DNA of 64,000 nucleotides from JANPCX01 sp046049865 (GTDB taxonomy: Bacteria > Pseudomonadota > Gammaproteobacteria > Burkholderiales > Burkholderiaceae_C): positions 41,565 through 105,564 of the forward strand of contig JBJOQO010000005.1 of the NCBI GenBank assembly GCA_046049865.1, read 5' to 3'. Positions 51,153 to 59,700 of this stretch are shown here, piece after piece. How positions within the stretch are numbered: the stretch's first letter is position 1; each line of letters starts with the position of its first letter. Below the pieces are notes generated by a model. It saw only the letters and a list, made by a program, of their open reading frames with translations, searched no databases and was not told where the DNA came from. The position numbers and the translations under genes were made by a program.

Positions 51153-52304
51153 ATGCAAGTGAAATTGAACGTGTTTGTGGGTGCGGCGGTGTTGGCATTG
51201 GCTGGTGGTGCTACCTCTGTTTTTGCACAGGATATGGTGGTGAAAATTGGTCATGTCGGGCCCACCAGCGGAGCCATCGCTCACTTGGGCAAAGACAATG
51301 AGATGGGTGCCAAGATGGCCATTGACGAACTCAATGCCAAAGGCGTGATGATCGGTGGCAAAAAAGCCAAGTTTGAACTGCTTGCCGAAGATGACGGTGG
51401 TGACCCCAAACAGGGCACGGCTGTTGCACAAAAGCTGATGGACGCCAAAGTCAACGGCGTGGTGGGTCACCTGAACTCAGGAACCACGATTCCCGCTTCG
51501 AAGATTTACTCTGACGCAGGCGTGCCACAGATTTCTCCGTCTGCTACCAATCCCAAGTACACCCGCAACGGATACAAAACGGCTTTCCGTTTGGTGGCCG
51601 ATGACGCCCACCTCGGTGGCACGCTGGGCCGTTATGCGGTCAACACTTTGAAGGGCAAGTCCATTGCCGTTATTGATGACCGTACTGCGTATGGCCAAGG
51701 CGTTGCCGAAGAGTTCGAGAAGGCCGTCAAAGCTGCAGGCGGAACGATTGCTGAGCGCCAGTTCACCACAGACAAAGCCACGGACTTCACAGCTATCCTG
51801 ACTGCTGTCCGCAGCAAGAAGGCTGATGTTGTGTTTTTTGGTGGCATGGACGCAGTGGCGGGTCCGATGATTCGCCAAATGAAACAACTGGGCATCGACG
51901 CCAAGTTCCTCGGCGGTGATGGCATTTGCTCGGGTGAGTTGCCTAAGTTGGCAGCGGGTTCTATGGCTGACGGACAGGTGGTTTGTGCCGAAGCTGGTGG
52001 TGTGGAAGGTGCGCAAAAAGCCGGGATGGACAAGTTCAAAGCCGACTTCAAAGCCAAGTTCAAGACCGACGTGCAGATTTATGCGCCCTATGTGTATGAC
52101 GCCGTCAACGTGATGGTGGCCGCCATGGTCAAGGCTGGTTCTAGCGAGCCCGCGAAGTACTTGCCAGTTTTGGCCGCAACCGATGGCTACAAGGGCGTGA
52201 CTGGCACCATTGCTTTCGACAACAAAGGCGACATCAAAAATGGCGCGCTGACCTTGTTTACCTACAAAGGTGGCAATCGCGACCAAATTGCGGTGGTTCG
52301 CTGA
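51153..52304 (+). CDS. livK: Branched-chain amino acid ABC transporter substrate-binding protein
   Basis: A 383-residue periplasmic binding protein of the LivJ/LivK type. A signal peptide (MQVKLNVFVGAAVLALAGGA, cleavage after VFA) is followed by KIGHVGPTSGAIAHLGKDNEMGAKMAIDELN, HLNSGTTIPASKIYSDAGVPQISPSATNP (both ligand-pocket landmarks) and AVIDDRTAYGQGVAEEF. The ribosome site ccggaggttctc fits the ATG at 51153. No LivHMGF permease or ATPase genes are next to it, so it is an orphan binding protein in this window. A strong terminator follows. Leucine, isoleucine or valine is the likely ligand, though related proteins bind other amides. Confidence 0.9.
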   Translation: MQVKLNVFVGAAVLALAGGATSVFAQDMVVKIGHVGPTSGAIAHLGKDNEMGAKMAIDELNAKGVMIGGKKAKFELLAEDDGGDPKQGTAVAQKLMDAKVNGVVGHLNSGTTIPASKIYSDAGVPQISPSATNPKYTRNGYKTAFRLVADDAHLGGTLGRYAVNTLKGKSIAVIDDRTAYGQGVAEEFEKAVKAAGGTIAERQFTTDKATDFTAILTAVRSKKADVVFFGGMDAVAGPMIRQMKQLGIDAKFLGGDGICSGELPKLAAGSMADGQVVCAEAGGVEGAQKAGMDKFKADFKAKFKTDVQIYAPYVYDAVNVMVAAMVKAGSSEPAKYLPVLAATDGYKGVTGTIAFDNKGDIKNGALTLFTYKGGNRDQIAVVR

Positions 52305-52336
52305 TACCTCTCGCTTCAGGTAGCAACGGTTCAACC

Positions 52337-52368
52337 AAAGCACCCCGAAATCGGGGTGCTTTTTTTTC
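52337..52368 (+). terminator. Rho-independent terminator after livK
   Basis: aaagcacccсg-type arms at 52337-52347 pair with cggggtgcttt (52352-52362) and are followed by a run of Ts. Confidence 0.92.
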
Positions 52369-52510
52369 GTTGTTCGAAAGGCGACAGACGCGAACGCAGT
52401 GCCAAGAGGTAGCGGCTTGCTACCCGGTGCTATGTGCTCTGTCCGCGGATGTGTGATTGGATGCAAGGGCACCGGAGGCAACCTGCGGTGCTGCGGACTT
52501 CTGCGTCTCC

Positions 52511-52549
52511 AAAGAAAAAACCCGCCGAAGCGGATGCTTGAGCGGGTTT
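52511..52549 (-). terminator. Rho-independent terminator after rpmG
   Basis: On the minus strand aaacccgc (52549-52542) and gcgggttt (52525-52518) form the stem and are followed by a T run (complement of aaagaaaaaa). It lies 20 bases past the rpmG stop. Confidence 0.85.
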
Positions 52550-52568
52550 GGCCAGAAACGAACGCTGA

Positions 52569-52736
52569 TTACTTCAGCTTGGTTTCTTTGTACATCACAT
52601 GCTTACGCGCTTTGGGATCGAACTTCATGATCTCGATCTTTTCGGGCGTGGTCTTTTTGTTTTTGTCGGTCGTGTAGAAGTGACCGGTGCCAGCTGAAGA
52701 CTCCAGCTTGATTTTTTCGCGTCCACCTTTAGCCAT
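52569..52736 (-). CDS. rpmG: 50S ribosomal protein L33
   Basis: This 55-residue frame reads MAKGGREKIKLESSAGTGHF, then YTTDKNKKTTPEKIEIMKFD and PKARKHVMYKETKLK, a typical L33 of the zinc-free (C-minus) type, since the CxxC pairs are absent. It follows rpmB on the minus strand with a 17-base gap, the usual rpmB-rpmG pair, and ends at a terminator. L33 sits near the exit site of the large ribosomal subunit. Confidence 0.97.
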   Translation of the reverse strand: MAKGGREKIKLESSAGTGHFYTTDKNKKTTPEKIEIMKFDPKARKHVMYKETKLK

Positions 52737-52753
52737 TTGTCAGCTCCTCAATT

Positions 52754-52987
52754 TCACAGTTCGCCGCGGGCGCGCAGATCGGCGACCACTTGTTCGATGC
52801 CCACCTTGTCGATCAAACGCAGCGCAGCGTTCGAGATGCGCAGGCGCACCCAGCGATTTTCGGTTTCAAGCCAGAAGCGGCGGTACTGCAAATTGGGCAG
52901 GAACCGGCGTTTGGTTTTGTTGTTGGCGTGAGAAACATTGTTTCCCACCATCGGGCGTTTACCCGTTACTTGACAGACGCGTGCCAT
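52754..52987 (-). CDS. rpmB: 50S ribosomal protein L28
   Basis: A 77-residue L28 of the large ribosomal subunit: MARVCQVTGKRPMVGNNVSHANNKTKRRFLPNLQ (first 34 residues) is the family start, with RFWLETENRWVRLRISNAALRLIDKVG after it. It heads the rpmB-rpmG pair. A sigma-70 type promoter lies about 130 bases upstream, giving a long leader. Confidence 0.98.
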   Translation of the reverse strand: MARVCQVTGKRPMVGNNVSHANNKTKRRFLPNLQYRRFWLETENRWVRLRISNAALRLIDKVGIEQVVADLRARGEL

Positions 52988-53113
52988 GACGCTTCTCCGT
53001 TCGAATCTGGTGTTTCAAAAAAGCGGCCACCGCTTCAATAGGACTGACTTGGTTTGGGGCCGGCAGCTTAGGCAAGAACCTACAAGTGGCCCTGGCTTTT
53101 AGCAAAGACAATG

Positions 53114-53143
53114 ATTATAGCTGTTTTTCGAGGAAATAATCAA
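53114..53143 (-). promoter_or_regulatory. Sigma-70 promoter of rpmB-rpmG
   Basis: On the minus strand TTGATT (53143-53138), an 18-base spacer and a perfect TATAAT (53119-53114) form a strong promoter for the ribosomal protein pair. The leader to the rpmB start is about 120 bases. Confidence 0.75.
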
Positions 53144-53168
53144 TGGCCCGTGCTTGAGGGCTGCAATT

Positions 53169-54560
53169 TCAGCACTCCACGATGTTCACCGCCAAGCCAC
53201 CACGAGCGGTTTCTTTGTACTTGGTCATCATGTCTGCGCCGGTTTCACGCATGGTTTTGATGACTTTGTCCAAGCTGACATGGTGGCTGCCATCGCCGTA
53301 GAGGGCCATTCTTGCGGCATTGATGGCCTTGACCGACGCAATGGCGTTGCGCTCGATGCAGGGAATTTGTACCAAGCCGCCGACGGGGTCGCAGGTCAGA
53401 CCCAAATGGTGCTCCATGCCGATCTCGGCGGCATTTTCCACTTGGGCGGGCGTGCCACCGAGCACCGCACACAGGGCAGCTGCGGCCATGGAACAGGCCA
53501 CCCCCACTTCTCCCTGGCAGCCGACTTCGGCGCCCGAGATGGACGCGTTTTCTTTGTAGAGCAAACCAATAGCGGCAGCGGTGAGCAGGAAATTCACCAC
53601 GCCGCTGTCGTTCGCCTCTGGCGTGAAACGAACGTAGTAGTGCAACACCGCAGGAATGATGCCCGCCGCACCGTTGGTGGGTGCGGTGACCACACGTCCA
53701 CCGGCAGCATTTTCTTCATTCACGGCCAAGGCGAAGAGGTTGACCCAGTCCATCACTTGCAGGGGGTCGCTAGCCGCTGCGCTCGAACTGGCTTGCAGGC
53801 TGGTGTGCAAGGCCATGGCGCGGCGTTTGACCTTGAACCCACCTGGCAGCACGCCTGAAGTTGCGCAACCGCGTTCCACACAGGCTTGCATCACGGCCCA
53901 TATGCGCAGCAGGCCAGCGTCGATTTCGGCATCGGTGCGCCAGTGGCGCTCGTTGATGCGCATCACGTCGGCAATGCTGCAACCGTGTTGTTCGGTCAAT
54001 GAGAGCAACTCGGCCGCAGAATGGAAGGGCAGGGGCAGCACCGTGCTGTCTGGCGCGATTTGTTTCTGACGGGAACCGTCTGCAGCGACTTCTTCGCTCA
54101 CGACAAAACCGCCGCCCACCGAGTAATAGCAGCGCGTTGCCAATACGGTGCCTTGTGCATCCCATGCGGTCAGGCGCATGCCGTTGGCGTGGAAGGGCAG
54201 GCTCTCGCGGCGGTGAAAGACGAGGTCGCGGCTTTCGTCAAAAACGACGCTGTGCTCGCCCAACAGCGACAGCTGCTTCGATTGCCGAATGCCCGCCAGC
54301 ACTTCGGGGATTTGATCGACTTCCACCGTGTCGGGCTCGTGCCCTGCTAAACCCAACAAGACGGCGGTGTCGCTGCCGTGGCCTTTGCCCGTGGCCCCCA
54401 GCGAGCCGTAGAGCTCGGCCTGCACGCGTTGCGCTGTTGTCAGCAAACTGTCATGGGACAGTCGCGAGACAAAAAGCCGAGCGGCTCGCATCGGCCCCAC
54501 GGTGTGGGAACTGCTCGGGCCGATGCCGATCTTGAAGAGGTCGAAAACTGAAACTGCCAT
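53169..54560 (-). CDS. sdaA: L-serine ammonia-lyase
   Basis: SdaA deaminates L-serine to pyruvate and ammonia with a [4Fe-4S] cluster. The 463-residue single-chain form has SVFDLFKIGIGPSSSHTVGPMRAA at the start, GSLGATGKGHGSDTAVLLGL, the cluster region (CQGEVGVACSMAAAAL, LTCDPVGGLVQIPCIERN) and the C-terminal tail ending EC. The ATG at 54560 is eight bases from the gcvP stop at 54568, so it is the last gene of the glycine cleavage operon; an in-frame start at 54635 is inside gcvP. Linking serine breakdown to glycine cleavage gives disposal of excess glycine through serine. Confidence 0.95.
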   Translation of the reverse strand: MAVSVFDLFKIGIGPSSSHTVGPMRAARLFVSRLSHDSLLTTAQRVQAELYGSLGATGKGHGSDTAVLLGLAGHEPDTVEVDQIPEVLAGIRQSKQLSLLGEHSVVFDESRDLVFHRRESLPFHANGMRLTAWDAQGTVLATRCYYSVGGGFVVSEEVAADGSRQKQIAPDSTVLPLPFHSAAELLSLTEQHGCSIADVMRINERHWRTDAEIDAGLLRIWAVMQACVERGCATSGVLPGGFKVKRRAMALHTSLQASSSAAASDPLQVMDWVNLFALAVNEENAAGGRVVTAPTNGAAGIIPAVLHYYVRFTPEANDSGVVNFLLTAAAIGLLYKENASISGAEVGCQGEVGVACSMAAAALCAVLGGTPAQVENAAEIGMEHHLGLTCDPVGGLVQIPCIERNAIASVKAINAARMALYGDGSHHVSLDKVIKTMRETGADMMTKYKETARGGLAVNIVEC

Positions 54561-54567
54561 GGTGTTT

Positions 54568-57498
54568 TTACTCGTAAGCCGACATCGGTACGCAAGCGCA
54601 GAACAAATTGCGGTCGCCGTATACGTTGTCAACACGGCCTACAGGAGCCCAATACTTGCTGCGACGCAAACTGGCCACGGGATAGGCTGCTTGCTCTCTT
54701 GTGTACGCACGGGGCCATTCAGTGGCCAGCAGGGTTTCCGCCGTGTGGGGTGCCGCTTTGAGCGGGTTGTCGGCTTGCGGCCAATGACCGTTCTCAACCT
54801 GGCGAATTTCTTCGCGTATGGCGATCATGGCTTCGATGAAACGGTCCAACTCCACCAGGGGTTCGCTCTCGGTGGGCTCGACCATCAAGGTGCCCGCCAC
54901 AGGAAAACTCAGTGTGGGTGCATGGAAACCATAGTCGATCAATCGTTTGGCCACGTCTTCCGCGCTGATACCTTGTGCGCCGCCGGTGCTTTCCTTCAAG
55001 GGGCGCAAGTCCAAGATGCACTCGTGGGCCACACCGCCGCCTTTCAGCTGGGCTGATCCGCCGGAGTAAAGCACTGGGTAGTGCGGGGCCAGTTTGGCCG
55101 CAATGTAGTTGGCACTCAAGATGGCAATTTCGGTGGCCGATTGCAGGCCGTCCGCACCCATCATGCGGCAGTACATCCAACTGATGGGCAACACCGCCGC
55201 ATTGCCCAGCGGGGCCGCTGAAATCGCGCCCACTTGATTGCTGGTCGTAGGCGACAGTTCGATGTGGTGGCCTGTCTGGTAGCTGCGGTGCGTGGGCAGG
55301 TAAGGTACCAAATCAGCCACGACCGCCACGGGGCCAACACCGGGGCCACCACCACCGTGAGGAATGCAAAAAGTCTTGTGCAAATTCAAGTGGCTGACGT
55401 CACCGCCAAACTCACCCGGAGCGGCCACGCCCACCAAGGCATTCATGTTGGCACCGTCCACATACACCCGGCCGCCGTGCTGGTGTACCAGCGCACAAAG
55501 CTCTTTGACCCGCACTTCAAACACGCCGTGGGTGGAGGGGTAGGTGATCATCACCGCAGCGAGGTTGGCGCTGTGCAACTCGCATTTGGCGCGAAGATCA
55601 TCCATGTCCACATTGCCTTGGGCGTCGCACTTCACCACGACCACGGTCATGCCCACCATTTGGGCAGAAGCGGGGTTGGTGCCGTGAGCCGATTCCGGAA
55701 TCAGGCAGACGTTGCGCTGAGTCTGACCGCGCGCCTCGTGGTAAGCCTTGATGACCAGCAAACCCGCGTACTCGCCCTGTGAGCCTGCATTGGGTTGCAA
55801 GCTCACGCCGCTGTAGCCGGTGGCTTGGCAAAGCCATGCTTCGAGCTGTTGGCGCAGCAGTTCGTAGCCTTGCAATTGATCTGCTGGCGCGAAAGGATGG
55901 ATGTTGGCGAACTCCGGCCAGGTGATGGGAATCATCTCGCTGCTGGCATTGAGTTTCATCGTGCAGGAACCGAGCGGAATCATGCAGCGATCCAGTGCAA
56001 GATCTTTATCGGACAGGCTGCGGATGTAGCGCAGCATTTCCGTTTCACTGTGGTGGGTGTTGAACACAGGATGTGTGAGGAAGCCGCTGGTGCGTGCCAA
56101 GCTGGCAGGCAATAGATTGGCTACGCCTTTTTCAGAGTCCTCGAAACTGGGGGCCACCTGACCAAGGCCAAAAAGTTTCCACAGCGCCATGACATCGTCA
56201 CGGGTGGTGGTTTCATCCAGGGTGATACCAACAGACGCATCGGACGCACGGCGCAGGTTGTAGCCACGTTCGCGCGCGGCTTGGAGCAACGCTTCTGTGC
56301 CCCGCGAGGTCATGACTTCCAAGGTGTCAAACGCATTCTCGTGAGCCAGGCTGCAGCCGAGTTGCTTCAGCCCTTGAGCCAGTACCGTGGTGTAGCTCGC
56401 TACACGCTGCGCGATGCGCCTCAATCCATCCGCCCCATGGTAGACAGCGTACATGCTGGCCACCACCGCGGGCAGTACCTGGGCTGTGCAGATGTTCGAC
56501 GTGGCTTTCTCGCGGCGGATGTGTTGTTCGCGGGTCTGCAAGGCCAGTCGAAAGGCGGGTTTGCCGTGTGCATCCACACTCACGCCGACCAAGCGGCCCG
56601 GCATGGAGCGTTTGAATTCATCGCGTGTGGCCATGTAGGCCGCATGCGGACCCCCATTGCCCATGGGCATGCCAAAACGCTGGGTGTTGCCCACGACGAT
56701 GTCCGCGCCCAACTCTCCAGGGGGCGTGAGCAGGGTCAGGGCAAGCAGGTCAGCGGCCATGATCACCAGACCACCCCGGGTTTTGTACTGTGTGATCCAG
56801 TCCTTGTAGTCCCGCACTTGCCCCTTCACGCCGGGGTACTGCAAAAGAACCGCAAAGCTGTCGTTATGCAATGCCTCGTCGCCAGTGCAAATTCGCACCT
56901 CAATGCCCAGCGGCCTTGCGCGTGTTTGGATCACTTCCAGGGTTTGAGGCAACACATCGTCGGCGATATAAATCAACTGTGACTTTGTCTTTCCCACACG
57001 CAGCGCCAGGGTCATGGCCTCAGCGGCCGAGGTGGCTTCGTCCAACATCGACGCGCCCGCAATGGGCATAGCGGTCAAGTCGCACACCATGGTTTGAAAA
57101 TTCACCAAGGCTTCCAAGCGGCCCTGGGAAATTTCCGCTTGGTAGGGCGTGTAGGCGGTGTACCAGGCCGGGTTCTCCAAAATGTTGCGCAGGATGACGC
57201 CCGGTGTGTGGGTGCCGTGGTAACCCTGGCCGATGAAACTCTTGAGCACCTTGTTTTTTTGCGCGATAGACCTCAGCTCATCCAGCGCTTGGGCCTCGGT
57301 GATGGCGGCCGGCAATTGCATTGGCGTTTGGCGTGCGATGGATCTCGGCACGATGGCCTCGATCAAGGCTCGGCGCGAGGCCGCACCAATGGTGGAGAGC
57401 ATCAGGTGCTCGTCCTGCTCGGAAATGCCGATGTGGCGGGCAACGAATTCGCTTTGGTCTTCGAGTTCGGCCAAAGACTTGTGGGCAGACATCAACAT
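54568..57498 (-). CDS. gcvP: Glycine dehydrogenase (decarboxylating), P protein
   Basis: GcvP decarboxylates glycine with pyridoxal phosphate and passes the aminomethyl group to the lipoyl arm of GcvH. The 976-residue protein has both halves of the fused P protein: the N-terminal half begins FVARHIGISEQDEHLML, and the C-terminal half has the PLP-lysine region HLNLHKTFCIPHGGGGPGVG. Other landmarks are LMITRED-free GYHGTHTPGVILRNILENP and IPLGSCTMKLNASSEM. It lies between gcvH and sdaA on the minus strand. Confidence 0.98.
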   Translation of the reverse strand: MLMSAHKSLAELEDQSEFVARHIGISEQDEHLMLSTIGAASRRALIEAIVPRSIARQTPMQLPAAITEAQALDELRSIAQKNKVLKSFIGQGYHGTHTPGVILRNILENPAWYTAYTPYQAEISQGRLEALVNFQTMVCDLTAMPIAGASMLDEATSAAEAMTLALRVGKTKSQLIYIADDVLPQTLEVIQTRARPLGIEVRICTGDEALHNDSFAVLLQYPGVKGQVRDYKDWITQYKTRGGLVIMAADLLALTLLTPPGELGADIVVGNTQRFGMPMGNGGPHAAYMATRDEFKRSMPGRLVGVSVDAHGKPAFRLALQTREQHIRREKATSNICTAQVLPAVVASMYAVYHGADGLRRIAQRVASYTTVLAQGLKQLGCSLAHENAFDTLEVMTSRGTEALLQAARERGYNLRRASDASVGITLDETTTRDDVMALWKLFGLGQVAPSFEDSEKGVANLLPASLARTSGFLTHPVFNTHHSETEMLRYIRSLSDKDLALDRCMIPLGSCTMKLNASSEMIPITWPEFANIHPFAPADQLQGYELLRQQLEAWLCQATGYSGVSLQPNAGSQGEYAGLLVIKAYHEARGQTQRNVCLIPESAHGTNPASAQMVGMTVVVVKCDAQGNVDMDDLRAKCELHSANLAAVMITYPSTHGVFEVRVKELCALVHQHGGRVYVDGANMNALVGVAAPGEFGGDVSHLNLHKTFCIPHGGGGPGVGPVAVVADLVPYLPTHRSYQTGHHIELSPTTSNQVGAISAAPLGNAAVLPISWMYCRMMGADGLQSATEIAILSANYIAAKLAPHYPVLYSGGSAQLKGGGVAHECILDLRPLKESTGGAQGISAEDVAKRLIDYGFHAPTLSFPVAGTLMVEPTESEPLVELDRFIEAMIAIREEIRQVENGHWPQADNPLKAAPHTAETLLATEWPRAYTREQAAYPVASLRRSKYWAPVGRVDNVYGDRNLFCACVPMSAYE

Positions 57499-57529
57499 GG
57501 TGGGCTCGCGAATGAATTGGAACTGAGGA

Positions 57530-57904
57530 TCAGCTGTTGCTGGCGTGGGTGGCGTAGGCGGTTTCGTCCATCAATCCCACCAGTTCTTGCGCATCGGCAA
57601 GCCGGACCTTGAAGAACCAGCCCGTGTTCAGCGGGTCGCTGTTGGCCAGCGCAGGGTCGGCGCGCAGTGCTTCGTTCACGGCTACGACTTCACCGGTGAC
57701 TGGCATGTAGATGTCAGCCGCCGCTTTCACCGACTCCACCACACCGGCCACTTCGCCTTTCTTGAAGGTGGCGCCCACGGCTGGCAAGTCCACAAACACC
57801 ACATCGCCCAGCGCATCTTGGGCGTGAACGGTGATGCCGACGATGGCGGCGCTGGTGTCAGTGGTGTTGATCCATTCGTGGTCGGCGGTGTAGAGGGTGC
57901 TCAT
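57530..57904 (-). CDS. gcvH: Glycine cleavage system H protein
   Basis: GcvH carries the lipoyl group that shuttles the aminomethyl unit between GcvP, GcvT and lipoamide dehydrogenase. The 124-residue protein has the usual YTADHEWINTT start and the lipoylation site ESVKAAADIYMPVTGEVVAVN, with the modified Lys in SVKAA. It lies 31 bases upstream of gcvP and 63 bases downstream of gcvT. Confidence 0.98.
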   Translation of the reverse strand: MSTLYTADHEWINTTDTSAAIVGITVHAQDALGDVVFVDLPAVGATFKKGEVAGVVESVKAAADIYMPVTGEVVAVNEALRADPALANSDPLNTGWFFKVRLADAQELVGLMDETAYATHASNS

Positions 57905-57967
57905 GGTGCTGTCCTGAGGGTTGTAGTGAGGAGTGAAAAACGCGAAAAGGAGGGGGGCTGGATGAAT

Positions 57968-59113
57968 TCAGCCGCGGTAGTAGCGATTGGGTGTGAAAGG
58001 CATGGCCGTCACTGTCATCGGCAATTTTTTGCCACGCACCTCAGCCCAGACGGTCTGACCGACGACGGCTTGTGCGATGGGCAGGTAAGCCATGGCGACC
58101 ACTTGGTTCACGGTGGGTGCCAAAGTGCCACTGGTGACAACGCCGAGAGGCTGACCGCTTGCGTCCACCAGCGTCGCTCCCTCGCGAACGGGCGCACGTT
58201 CTTGGCCGACGAGCCCGACACGTTTGCGTTTGGCACCGTTCATCAGTTGTTCATTGATGGCGTCAGCACCAGGGAAGCCGCCGGCACGGGCGCCGCCGAC
58301 ACGTCGAACTTTTTGAATTGCCCAGGTCAAGGCCGCCTCCACCGGTGTGGTCTCGGTGTGGATGTCGTGGCCATACAAACACAAACCTGCCTCCAGTCGA
58401 AGGGTGTCGCGTGCGCCCAGACCAGCGGGTTTGACTTCGGGCTGTTCCAAAATCGCACGAGCCAAACCTTCGGCCTGGTCGCCGGCCACAGAAATTTCAA
58501 ACCCGTCTTCACCGGTGTAACCCGAGCGGGTCACAAAACATGCACAGCCTGCCAGGTCCAGATGGGTGCCTGTCATGAAGGTGAGGGCGGCGGCTTGGGG
58601 GTTGAGGCGCGCCAAGGCTTGAACGGCCAATGGCCCTTGAAGCGCCAGCAAGGCACGGTCGGGTAGCGGTTGCACCTGGCAGCGGCCACCAATATGGCGA
58701 ATCAGGTGTTCGGTATCAGCCACTTTGCACCCGGCGTTGACCACCACGAACAGGTCGTCTTCGCGACGTGTGATCATGAGGTCGTCCAGAAGCCCCCCGT
58801 TTTCGTTGGTGAAGAAACCGTAGCGCTGTTTGCCCACCGCCAAATCGACGACGTCAACGGGCACCAAGGACTCTAGCGCTGAAGCCGCATCGCTTCCATG
58901 CAGGCGCAACTGGCCCATGTGGGACACGTCGAACAAAGCGGCGGATTCGCGGCATTGTTTGTGCTCGGTCGTGATGCCGCTCGGGTATTGAACCGGCATG
59001 TCGTAACCGGCGAAGGGCACCATGCGGGCACCGAGCTCCAGATGCAGCTTGTGCAGCGGCGTTTTGAGCAGTTCGGTAGGGCTGATTGAAGCGGGCGCGT
59101 TTGCGTCGGACAT
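57968..59113 (-). CDS. gcvT: Glycine cleavage system T protein, aminomethyltransferase
   Basis: GcvT moves the methylene group from GcvH to tetrahydrofolate, releasing ammonia. The 381-residue protein has LHLELGARMVPFAGYDMPVQYPSG, FDVSHMGQLRLHG, RSGYTGEDGFEISV and the ARDTLRLEAGLCLYGHDI folate-binding stretch. The ATG at 59113 is selected because the upstream part of the frame (to 59179) runs into the riboswitch. It is the first gene of gcvTHP-sdaA. Confidence 0.97.
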   Translation of the reverse strand: MSDANAPASISPTELLKTPLHKLHLELGARMVPFAGYDMPVQYPSGITTEHKQCRESAALFDVSHMGQLRLHGSDAASALESLVPVDVVDLAVGKQRYGFFTNENGGLLDDLMITRREDDLFVVVNAGCKVADTEHLIRHIGGRCQVQPLPDRALLALQGPLAVQALARLNPQAAALTFMTGTHLDLAGCACFVTRSGYTGEDGFEISVAGDQAEGLARAILEQPEVKPAGLGARDTLRLEAGLCLYGHDIHTETTPVEAALTWAIQKVRRVGGARAGGFPGADAINEQLMNGAKRKRVGLVGQERAPVREGATLVDASGQPLGVVTSGTLAPTVNQVVAMAYLPIAQAVVGQTVWAEVRGKKLPMTVTAMPFTPNRYYRG

Positions 59114-59185
59114 GCGGAAATCTCCAGGGGCATTCACTGAACCAACGTGACCCTTCACCAGCGGTGATGGGTCACGCAAGGGAAG

Positions 59186-59430
59186 CCCTCTGCTGTCCGC
59201 TTTACCTGAGAGATTGATCGTTCAAACCAGGTTTGAACAACTTGCCCCTTCGGTGGGCCTGCTCATCGTTTCACTCCGAGCGGGCCTCTCTCCAGCGAGG
59301 AACACCTGCTGATACTGCACCAGCGGGCGCTTTTGCCAGTCCTTTTGCCTGAGCGTTCGCGGTCAAATCACAACCCCTGCGCCTTCGGCGGTTCGCGTCC
59401 GCTCTTGCAGCGTCGCAAACTCTCTCCTGA
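59186..59430 (-). promoter_or_regulatory. Tandem glycine riboswitch upstream of gcvT
   Basis: Read on the minus strand, two glycine aptamers follow one another. The first (about 59430-59330) has aggagagag, gccgaaggcgcag and cgctcaggcaaaaggac; the second (about 59305-59186) has tggagagaggcc, caccgaaggggcaa and atctctcaggtaaagcggac. These are the conserved core blocks of the gcvT RNA family. It ends about 70 bases before the gcvT ATG. Glycine binding should switch the gcvTHP-sdaA operon on. No separate terminator hairpin is obvious, so control may be at translation. Confidence 0.93.
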
Positions 59431-59700
59431 CCCTGGCAGTGTAGCAGCGACGCTATCCAAAAAAGGGCGGGACTGTGCTGAACCTGCTGCGGAGATTGGT
59501 TCAGTTTGCGTATCCCCCTGGGTCGCGGGGTGGTTTGCTTCGGTCTGTGACGCAGTTGGCAATATTTTTTTATCTGTTGGCGAATACGGGAGGGATGTGT
59601 AACCGCCGGAGGACAATATGAACTCGTGCACGGCTGCCTGATTGCCTCGTCTTGCATCAACGCTTTCGTTTTGCCTTCTTGTCCTTTGTTTTGTTCCCCG
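59431..59700. other. Gap between the glycine riboswitch and the M48 gene
   Basis: This 270-base stretch must hold the gcv promoter on the minus strand and that of the M48 gene on the plus strand. The frame open from 59626 is taken as upstream extension of the M48 gene. No repeat or further RNA structure is seen. Confidence 0.4.

Noticed and set aside
50891..51301. 136-codon gene upstream of livK
   Set aside because: It overlaps the livK start in another frame, has Cys/Trp-rich nonsense in the overlap, and resembles no family.
51477..52481. 334-codon minus-strand frame opposite livK
   Set aside because: Antisense shadow of a clear periplasmic binding protein; runs through the livK terminator.
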